DNA from: Emiliania huxleyi CCMP1516
Taxonomy: Eukaryota > Haptophyta > Isochrysidales > Noelaerhabdaceae
DNA: 64,000 nucleotides
Direction: 5' to 3'
Assembly (NCBI RefSeq): GCF_000372725.1
Contig: NW_005199516.1
Coordinates: 12,554-76,553 of the forward strand
Shown here: positions 19,814 to 28,214 of the stretch, piece after piece
Position numbering within the stretch: the stretch's first letter is position 1
How the letters are laid out: each line of letters begins with the position of its first letter
Position numbers and translations under genes: made by a program
Notes under the pieces: generated by a model
What the model was told of the DNA's origin: nothing
Databases searched by the model: none
The model's input: only the letters and a program-made list of their open reading frames with translations

Positions 19814-20465
19814 CGCTGCAAAGCACAGCCATCTCAGAACCCGACTCTTCTCGCGTTCTGACTTGATGACTGCTGAGGCGTCGTGCGCATGTTTGCGTCG
19901 CGAAAGCATAAACAACCAGGTGAAGCCGGAAGGACAGGACACCTTCGATAGGTTGCCGCTCGCGTGAGGCATGCCCTCCTTTGTTGAAGGAGGCGCAACA
20001 GCCTCGCCTTTGCGGCTGCCGCGCTCGTGGACGACCAGAGCTCCATGTCTGACCACCGGTGCGGCCGTCGCGAGGGATTCGGCGATGGTGGGTTCTGCGT
20101 GCTCCTTCTCGCGAGGCGGGCGGGCTGTGTTCGTGAGCAGATGCATCAACGGCGACTCACAGAGACAGGACTTGGTCCAGCGTCTCGAGTTGCGATTCGC
20201 AGCGTGCCATCATCGCGCCTCCTTGAGTTCAATTCCTGTTCTCTTTCTTTTTGCGCACTGGAGCACAGGTATACTCGAGTTTACCATGGGAGCCACCACA
20301 AAGAATAAATGAATCGAAAGCGAGACATGTGCAAAAAGGGCGATGCTCTGATAAACCTCCGGATCTTCGACAAAAGTCGGATATTTCTTTTTTCAAAGTG
20401 CAAGCGGTATTTGGCGACCTCCACACAAGCCTCTTTTGCGACCGTGCCTCGTTCGCCGCTTATGA

Positions 20466-20627
20466 TGTAGAGTTTGTTGTAGAGATTTCACGTTGTAGAG
20501 CGCCTCTACATCGCTCTACAACGGAGGCGCCTCGTCCCGCGGCGGATGTAGAGCTCTACAGCTCTACAGCGCTCTACATCTCTACAGCTCTACAGCGCTC
20601 TACACTCTACATCCTCTACACCCTCCC
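20466..20627. repeat. CTCTACA/TGTAGAG repeat tract, partly palindromic
   Basis: Units of 8-10 bp (CTCTACAG, CTCTACAGCG, CTCTACATC) are repeated about ten times on the plus strand after 20550. The first half carries the same words in inverted orientation (TGTAGAG), so the tract can fold on itself. No coding role. Similar to the short intronic minisatellites of this genome. Confidence 0.75.
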
Positions 20628-20675
20628 TCAGTTCGCAGCCACGTGCTGCGTCCGCCGGTGCTTCGGATTCTACAT

Positions 20676-20740
20676 CCTTTTGTGGTGCTAGTCCGTGCCA
20701 GTCTGCTGTGAGAGGGGCTTGTATTCGTAGAATTCTACAT
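20676..20740 (+). repeat. Dispersed repeat R3
   Basis: CCTTTTGTGGTGCTAGT..GTGCCAGTCTGCTGT..AGAGGGGCTT..TATTCGTAGAATTC. A nearly identical copy is at 40700-40762, and related words (GTGTCGAGCCTGTCTGCTGT..GAGAGAGAGTT..AATTCTTT) recur at 40800-40860 and three times at 44858-45115. It may be the end of a short retroelement or a shared UTR sequence. Confidence 0.7.
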
Positions 20741-20846
20741 ACAGCGGCGCGGACGCGGAGGAGGTGGTGGCAGGAGGGGGCTCTGGGGCGGCGGAGGCGA
20801 GCGCGGCGGCCACGGCCGAGGAGGACAAGCGCGTTAGGCGCTGAGG

Positions 20847-21086
20847 ATGGCCCTGCAGCACAAGACGCAGATGCCCGTGACGGACGAGGAGGCCCGGGCT
20901 ATCCTCCGGGCGCGAGGGGGTCGCGAGACGCCCGTGACGGAGGAGGAGGCGCGGGTCATCCTTCGGGCGCGGGGGACGTCGGGCGTGGCAGGGCTACCTT
21001 TCAGGCGCGGGCGCGTGGGCGCGGCGGGCGCGCCACGGCATCGCCGGCGCTGGCGAGCAAGGGCGGCGAGAAGCTATCGGGGCTAG
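20847..21086 (+). CDS. Small basic protein with an 18-residue internal duplication (doubtful)
   Basis: ATG at 20847. It begins MALQHKTQMPVTDEEARAIL and repeats the unit as PVTEEEARVILRARG. The rest is Arg/Ala-rich. No family recognised. The ORF of 79 codons starts shortly after an R3 repeat, and its second half is plain GC-rich sequence. Confidence 0.25.
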   Translation: MALQHKTQMPVTDEEARAILRARGGRETPVTEEEARVILRARGTSGVAGLPFRRGRVGAAGAPRHRRRWRARAARSYRG

Positions 21087-21139
21087 CCTTGGGCTGTCAT
21101 GATGCAGCAGCCATTGATTGATTGATGGGAAGGCGAAAC

Positions 21140-21290
21140 ACAGTCCGACCAACGACTGGGACACCAACGCGGTATGGGTGGACGCTAGACGGGCGGTGAC
21201 GGTCACACAGGAGCGACACACAGAACCACAAGACAAGACACTCAGCCAAACTGACTGCCATACCCCCCGCCCCCGACCACACCCCCGGAA
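21140..21290 (-). mobile_element. Dispersed repeat R1, partial diverged copy
   Basis: On the minus strand it shares the TGGCTG..TGTCTTGT, GTGTGTCGCTC and GCGTCCACCCATACCGCG words with the R1 copies at 32.8 and 38.9 kb. It is more diverged than they are, so probably older. Confidence 0.6.
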
Positions 21291-21344
21291 AAGTTGGAAC
21301 CCAGGGCATGGGCAAAGCGACACAGGCGTTAGCTTGCGGCGAGG

Positions 21345-24321
21345 ATGGTCAAGAACCACCAGCACGGAGCGATTGGCGCTGTCAAGCATGGCTCCGGAGA
21401 CCACCTCCGAGACCAGGTAGCCAAGCGCTCGCGGCTCGGCGATGCAGCGACTGAAGGCTTCGAGCCGGCGCAGCACGAAAGGCTGGCTGCCGTGTGTGCT
21501 CGCGAGCACGTACACCTGACCAGCGAGATCGCGGAGGGCTCCGCCTTTGGCGCATTGATCGAGGCTCTTTCGGCCCCGCACTGCCGCGCAACCACAGTCG
21601 ACATGCAGCGCCTCGGCTCGTTAGCATTCGTGACCATCTCCGCGCTCGGCCGCAAGTCACCTTGCTTCGGCGAACGTAGGTATCGGCCCAGAGCGCGCAA
21701 AGCACCTCGCGGCGGCGATTGCGTCGAATACGTCACTGCGGCGGCTCGAGATGGAGAGGAATGGGATCGGCGTGCAGGGCGGCATGTCATTGGGCGACGC
21801 GATTGGCCGGAACCAGACGCTCACCCGCCTAAATTTGAGCCTGAACGACATCGCACCGGAGGGCGGCGCCTCGCTCGCCCGCGGGCTGCGCAGCAACACC
21901 TCGCTCACGCAGCTGACGCTGGTGCGGTGTGGTAGCGCGGTCGCCGCGGAGCGCACCTATGCCCCGCGCGTGTTGTGAGGTTGCCGGTTTGGCCGTCTCC
22001 TAGGCCTCGGCCCGGGCGGCGGCAGGGCGCTCGGCGAGGCCCTCGAGACCAACCGCCACTTGCTCAGCCTGGACGTCGAGCAAAACGACTTGGGAGTCGA
22101 GGGCGGTGTCGCGTTTGGCAGGGCGCTCGCTGTCAATACCTCCCTCGCCACGCTGGGCATGAGCTCCAACCGCATCGGGTACGGCCTGGAGCGTGCGACG
22201 GCGTTCGCCAAGGCACTGGAGGTCAAATCGCCGCTTCACGTGCCTCGGCATGTCCGTGACATGTGCATGGCCTGGCACACATGTCCGTGCCGCGTCCACA
22301 GGTGAACTCGTCGCTCACCTCCCTCAACATGGCGCAAAACGAGCTCGGCGCCGTGGGTGGCGCCGCCTTTGCCGCCGCCCTCCGGCGCAACACCGGCCTC
22401 ACCTCCCTCGACTTGCGGCGAAACGAGCTCGGACCGGACGGCGGCGCGGCAATCGGGGCGGCGGTGGGCGCGAACGCCAGGCGCCTTCGGCACACCTGCA
22501 TAGCCATGGCGGACACGTCCCTGACCATGACACATCCCTGACCCACCTGCACAGCCATGGCGTCCCATGACACGTCCCTGACACGCGTCCCATGACACGC
22601 CCCTGACACGCGTCCCATGACACGCCCCTGACCCTGACACGCCGTTGGACGTGTCCCTAGCCTCACGCGGCTGGACCTGAGCGACAACGCAATCGGGAGC
22701 GATGGCGTCTCGTCGCTCGCCGACGCCGTCGCCGGCAGCGGCTCGCTCGCCGACCTGGACGTGTCGCTGAATGCTCTCGGCGGCGTCGGTGGCGCGGTGC
22801 TCGCTGCGGGCGTTGGGCGGTCGCGCGTGCTGCGCAGGCTGACGCTCGACCGCAACGGGCTGGGCGCTGCAGGGGGTGCGGCGCTCGCCGCCGCCCTCCT
22901 CGGCCACGAGGCTTGCGCGCTGGTCTCTCTCAGCGCGGCAGGCGCGTTCCGCTTCCTCGCGCGCGCTCGCCTCACGAACACTCGGTGTCGAAACACCTCT
23001 CCGACGCGCTCGACTACAGTCTATATGCCTGTCTCCCCACCTCGCCTCGGCAGCCCGCTTTGCCGCTGCCCCCCCTCCCGACCCACCATGCGCCGCCCCC
23101 GCCGGCCGGCGCGGGCACCACCCCACCCTTTGCCCGTCGCTGCCACCGCGCACCGCGCGCTCCGGATCCCCCCCTCCAACAACCCCCGCCCCCCCCCCGG
23201 AGGCAACGAGCTCGGCGCGAGCGCTCCCGCCCTCGCCGCGGCGCTGCCCTCGTGCCGCGCGCTGCGGAGGCTGCAGCTCCCGCGCAACGACGTCGACGAC
23301 GGCGGCGGTGTGGCGCTGTGCGAGGCGTTTGCGGCACACCCGGCGCTGCGCGAGCTTGATCTCTCCTCCAACATCATCACCGCACTGCCCATCGAGACGC
23401 AGGTGCGATGTCGTGTGTCGCCACGAGGCCACATCTCGGCCACATCTCGGCCACATCTCGGCTGTATCTCGGCTGTATCTCGGCTGTTCTCTCCCTCCAT
23501 AGCTGCGCCTCGCTCGGCGGCTCGGGAGCGCGGAGGGCGGCGGCGCGCGGGGCAGCGTAGAGGGCGGCGGCTCGCGGCTCGACCTGTCTGTCGACCTGTC
23601 TGGCAACGTGCTCACCTCGCCGCCGCTCGCGCACCGCGCAGGCTCCCAGGCGTTGGGCGACTACCTCGCCATGCTGTCGGCCGAGCCGCAGGCGGTCTCT
23701 CGGATCCGGCTCATGGTGGTTGGCTTCGGCGGCGTCGGGAAGACAACCTTTTGCGGCGCCGCCACGTGCGAGCTCCCGAGTCTTCTCGGCGCATCTCGGC
23801 GAATCTCAGGCCTCTCCTCTCGGGGCCACACCGGCCAGCCCTCCCCTGATAGGTGCCCGCCCGAGGTGCGGCCAACCTACGCGGCCTCGCTCCTACACTG
23901 CTCGCAGTGGGACGCGGCGGCGGTGGCGGCGTGGGCGCGCGGCTTGGGCGCGCAGCGAGGCACCGAATGGGCGAGCAAGGCGGCCGCCGCTCTCTCGGCG
24001 GCGGCGGTGGATGGCGCCGCCCTCCCCTCCCTGCTTGCCGACCGGGACGGCGCGCTCGCCCCCGCGGCCGAGGGGCTCGGCGCGCTCGGCGCCGACGGCG
24101 GCGCAGGGCACGCTGCGGTGCTGCCCTCGGCGAGGCTCGGCGAGCTCTGCCGCACGGCGGGCTTGGGCGAGAGAGAGGTGCGCCGGCTCGCCCTCGCAGT
24201 CGGCTCGCTGCTGCGAAAGGGCTACTTCTCGACCGTGGGCGCCGTCAAGGTCGACGGGGCCATTTCGTTGCCCCGCGCCGCCGTCGCCGCCACCGCCGAC
24301 GCCGACGCCGCCGCCGCCGCC

Positions 24322-24357
<36 letters not shown>

Positions 24358-25831
24358 ACCGCCGCCGCGCGCGAGTGTGCGCTCGTTGACTTTGCGGGCC
24401 AGATGGAGTACCTGGTCACGCACCAGCTGCTGCTCGCGTCGATGCACACGCTATGCCTCGTCATCCAGCCGCTCGGCTCCTTTGCGCAGCCGTCGAGCCG
24501 CCACCACGGCAGCTGGCGGTACTGGCTCAGCTTCCTGCGCGCCCTCGGCGAGCGGCGGACCGCGTCCGTCATCCTCGCAGCCTCTCAGTTGGACCGCGTG
24601 GAGACGGAGTTGGCCGTGGCGGAGGCGGCGGCGGCGGCCGAGTTTGACGCGCTCAAGGAGGCAGCGGGCGGGGGACTCGGCGCGGGCGCCTTGCGGCTCG
24701 ACTATCGCTCAGCCGCGATCGATGCGACGCTGCGAGAGGTGCGCCGCCGGCTGGGCGAAGCGGCGGAGGCCGTCTCGTCGGATTGGTGGGTGCCAGCGAG
24801 CTACGAGCGGCTGGCCGACGCTCGTCGTGGCGGCGCTGCAGCACGGGTACTCCGCTCCAGAGGCGCAGCTACCAGACGTGATGTCCCTCGTGTGCAGCCT
24901 CGAGCTCTGCGTCGAGCTCTCTCGGCTCGAGAAGGACGCGGCGGGCTGCGGCCGCTTCCTCTTCCCCTGCTTGCTGCCCCTCGTCAGCGCCCCCGAGCTC
25001 GCGTGCCACTGGCCGGCGGCAGAAGCAACTGCGACCCCGCTCGCCGCGCTCGTCATGCGGGGGCACCGCTTCCGAGCCCGCGACCGCTTCCTTCCGCCGG
25101 GCGTGTTCCCGATGCTCGTCGCGCGCCTCGCGCGGCTGCCGGCCGGGAGCGTGAGCGCCACGCGGCTCTGGCGCGACGCGGCGGTGGTCCGCTTCCGCGC
25201 GGCATCCGCGCTGCTGCGCGTCGACCTCGCCGCCGCCACCCTCGACATCGTCGTGGCCGCGCCGAACGACGCTTATCACTTTGTGGGCGCCGCCAAGGGG
25301 CAGGCGAGCGCTGTGCGATGGCTCGCCCACCTGGTCCGGCAGATGCTCGCCAGGGGGTACCCCAGCATCACTTTCGACGAGGCCTGGCTCTGCCCTACGC
25401 CGAGCTGCCACGGCGTGCCGTGCGGCGGTGGCGACGGCGACGAAGGCGCACCCGTAGCTGGCGCGGCGGCAGATCGCGGCTTCGGCACCTACTGCGGAAC
25501 GGAGTTTCCTCTCGAGCCGACCGCAGCTAAGCCAGGCCACGCTTGCGAGCACGAGGGCTGCTGGAACTTTCTGGGCACCGGGCACAGGCTGGAGCCGCTG
25601 CAGCTGCGGGCGGCGGCTGCGGGCGCCGAGGCACCCGCTTTCTGCGCCTCGTGCGGGCAGCAGCCGTACTTCCCCTTGCGCGCAGGCGGCGGGTTTGGGT
25701 GGGCGGCAAAGGAGGACGCCGAGCTGCTGCGCGGGGGCATGAGCGTCGCGCAGCCGCGCGCGGGCATCGGGTGCAAGGTGGGCGAACTGCACGAGGACGT
25801 CGGACGAGACACAAAGCGGTTGGGAAGCTGA
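21345..25831 (+). CDS. ROCO-type protein: leucine-rich repeats, Roc GTPase with SAM-like insert, COR domain
   Basis: About nine RNI-type LRRs run from 21.5 to 23.4 kb, for example TSLRRLEMERNGIGVQGG and SLTSLNMAQNELGAVGG. Introns that keep the LRR register and frame are 21616-21679, 21932-22003, 22222-22301, 22481-22660, 22942-23202, 23403-23502 and 23766-23852; four use GT donors and three GC. The P-loop GFGGVGKTTF follows at about 23725, then a SAM-like segment (WDAAAVAAWARGLG..VDGAALPSLL), then the Roc switch motif DFAGQMEYLVTHQLLL near 24390. COR follows, ending in a Cys/His-rich tail (CEHEGCWN, CASCGQQPYF) and a stop at 25829-25831. Near 24822 (GACGCTCGTC) the frame moves by one, as if two bases were missing between GERLAD and LVVAALQHGY; either an error or a damaged allele. 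There is no kinase domain. ROCO proteins are GTP-regulated dimers in signalling. The 5' end is uncertain. Confidence 0.75.
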
Positions 25832-26800
25832 TGTTAGAGATGTTGCCGTGCGTGGCGCGGTTACGTGCCCCTGGCTAAATAAATAAATAAAAACGGACAC
25901 CTCTCTACTGTGAGATGGGTAAAAAGGAACAGGCCCCCGCCCTTGCGATCTTTGTGCAGGGTTCTTTGTGGGTGTGGTCGGCGACTAGCCGGGGTCGTCC
26001 TCCCGATGGGGGACTAGCACTAGCCGTCTTCCACATGGTCCCTCGGGTCCCTGCTGCTCCTAATCTCTTCGTACATCCTCCTGCTGATCTCCGCAAAGTC
26101 CTGCTCCCTCCCTCGTCTCACCCTGCGCGTCTGCTCCGCCTCACCGTCTTCTGCCCTGCGTCGTCTGGCGACGGGTCCTCCATAGTCGGTCGAAGTCGCC
26201 GCCCTCCTCGTGCCTCTTCCCAACGTTCCCTCGGCGGCCGATGCCGTCTGCTCCGGCTCCCCAGTCCCCGGGTCTGCCCTGCTCTCGTCTGCGCTAGTTT
26301 CTGCTTCGTCCTCACCGGCGTCTCTCCTCTTCCCTCTCCCCTTCTTGTATGCTTTGCACATCGCGTCGATTCCTGTTCGCGTGAGCACCAGCCTGAAGCC
26401 CGCCCAGCATCTGAACCGCTCCCTAAGTCGGAGGAGCATCATCAGTCTCACCCACTTCGCTCTCTGCCCACCGTCTCCGCTCCCTCCCGCTTGAGCCGCC
26501 GTCGCGGCCCTCGTTCGTCCCACTGGCTGTTGGCCTGTTCCCACGTTACCTCCATTATCCCTCCTCCTCCGCCCCTGGCTGGCGGGTGAATAGACAAGGA
26601 TTTGCTTTGTTTGTTAAACAGCATTATTGAGTTTGACCACAGCCCCACCACACACATTCACGAGGCTAGACAGCATCAGCAAGGCAACGAGGAAGGGGAC
26701 AGGTATACCTCGCGGATTCCGCCCGGGTCAAGGCGAAGGCCTGAGCGCTCACACATGTCACAGACCCGCGCGGGGAGCTTTTCTGAATCTGATCTGCTCC
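25832..26800. other. Intergenic with a doubtful minus-strand ORF
   Basis: 25870-25935 has AAATAAATAAATAAAAACGG then ACACCTCTCTACTGTGAGATG, and the latter part recurs at 43008-43052. A 174-codon ORF on the minus strand (26020-26544) is rich in Arg/Glu/Asp (EDEAETSADESRADPG, ISRRMYEEIRSSRDPRD). It could be an exon or an old element fragment; nothing is recognised. Confidence 0.35.
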
Positions 26801-27803
26801 TCACGACTTGAGGTGGACGCCACCGTCGACCGGCAGAGAGACGCCGGTGATGAGGCGGCCCCGCGGGGAGCAGAGGAAGGCGACCGCGTCGCCAAGCTGC
26901 CGCGGCGTCATCGACCCCATCGGCGACAGTCGCCCCGCGATGCCCTCGATGAGGTCGTCCTTGCTGGCACCGCGCGTGGCTGCAAGCCTGCCCCACGCGT
27001 CGGTCACAGTCACGCCAGGAATGACGACGTTACAGTTGACGGAGCGGCCGGCACATCGGAGGGCAAACAGCCGCATCGCGTACTCCATGACGCACTTTCC
27101 GCTACCGGGCATGTCGTAGCCGAGGTTCGCGTTGTACTGCGTGCTGCAGCCGGGCGACGAGATGCCGATCAGGGACCCACCCGAGGTGCCCATACGCCTG
27201 AGCCCTCGCTCCATCAGGTCGATGTACGCATCGCCGTACAGCCTCTGGTAGTAGCGCATCGTCGCGAGGTTGGTGGAGCCGCCGTCGGCAGACAGCATTG
27301 ACCCGTCACCAAAGCCGAGCATGCCCGCCGTCAGCCCGTCGGCGTTGTCCGAGGTGATGCCGACGTACTGCCCCGCGTTGTGGACCACCGCGCCGAGCTC
27401 GCAGCCCTAACACCATGGGAATCGTGACGCCGAGGGTGGTAGCTACTAACTGCAGCCCTGAAAACACGGATGTGACGTGCGAGGGTGGAAGCTACTACTA
27501 ACGGCCCGATTCCTTGAACTGGGAATCAAAGTTCGCGAAGATGGCGTCCCGAGTAGCCACCTGAGCGATGTCGCCGCCGACACATTCGACACGGACGCCG
27601 TGGGTGGTCCGCAGCTCCTCTGCCGCTGCTGCCGCCGCCTCTGCATTTGTGTTGTACGTGCAGAGGAGATCGAAGCCGTCACGTGCAAGGGACTCGGAGA
27701 TGCCACGGCCGATACCGCGCGTGCCGCCTGTCACGATGGCGACGTGCCGTGATGAGACGTCCCGAGTGAGCAGGAGCAGCAGCAGGCAGGTGCTTCCGAG
27801 CAT
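26801..27803 (-). CDS. Short-chain dehydrogenase/reductase (SDR)
   Basis: ATG at 27803, with a hydrophobic leader (MLGSTCLLLLLLTRDVSS). The Rossmann motif HVAIVTGGTRGIGRGISESL gives the TGxxxGIG cofactor loop. The second exon carries VVHNAGQYVG (NAG motif), a GSLIGISSPG strand that places the catalytic Ser, and YDMPGSGKCVMEY with the Y-x3-K pair. It ends ITGVSLPVDGGVHLKS, the normal SDR C-terminus. The two exons are in different frames, separated by an intron at about 27408-27500. I could not find a GT/GC-AG pair that joins them in frame. Around the junction, GTTAGTAG..CCACCCTCG..AG|GGCTGC occurs twice. The classical SDR fold acts on NAD(P) and an alcohol or ketone; substrate unknown, possibly ER or organelle. 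Confidence 0.75.
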
Positions 27804-28214
27804 TTGTCGCAAACTCAGTGGGCACTCTACAAACACTCTCCGGTGAGCCTTCGATGGTATGAATTTTACGTTATGAACAGAAGCGAGGGGCACACACACA
27901 TGAATGACGCATCGCTCTCGGGCCCACATCCCGCACACCCGCCGCCCCCGCGCTGACTGATCGAGTCCCAACCCACACCGCCTTTAGTGGCAGGACCTCA
28001 GGGGATGTCAGGTATACTGCGTAGCTCTTGGATGGAGGAATTGGAGTGCGGTTCTCGAGTGCCTGCGGTAAAAGTGTCTCGTCGAGCACAACTGCGCGGC
28101 CAAGCGCGATTCGTGCGAACATAAATTGTTTAATTCTTTTTCCAGCGCCAGCCCTCAAAAGGCCGCAACATCGCGACGACGAACACACCGGTATTCAACG
28201 GGCGCTCACGATCA
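27804..28214. promoter_or_regulatory. Shared 5' region between SDR and SFI1-like genes
   Basis: 411 bp separate the divergent starts at 27803 (-) and 28215 (+). It is AT-richer than the flanks, including TAAATTGTTTAATTCTTTTT around 28120. Two genes sharing so short a 5' region suggests a bidirectional promoter; no TATA or initiator can be assigned with confidence. Confidence 0.4.

Noticed and set aside
25915-26589. Plus-strand Ser/Pro/Leu-rich ORF
   Set aside because: CT-rich sequence gives an open frame; the opposite strand is equally open and neither has a recognisable domain.
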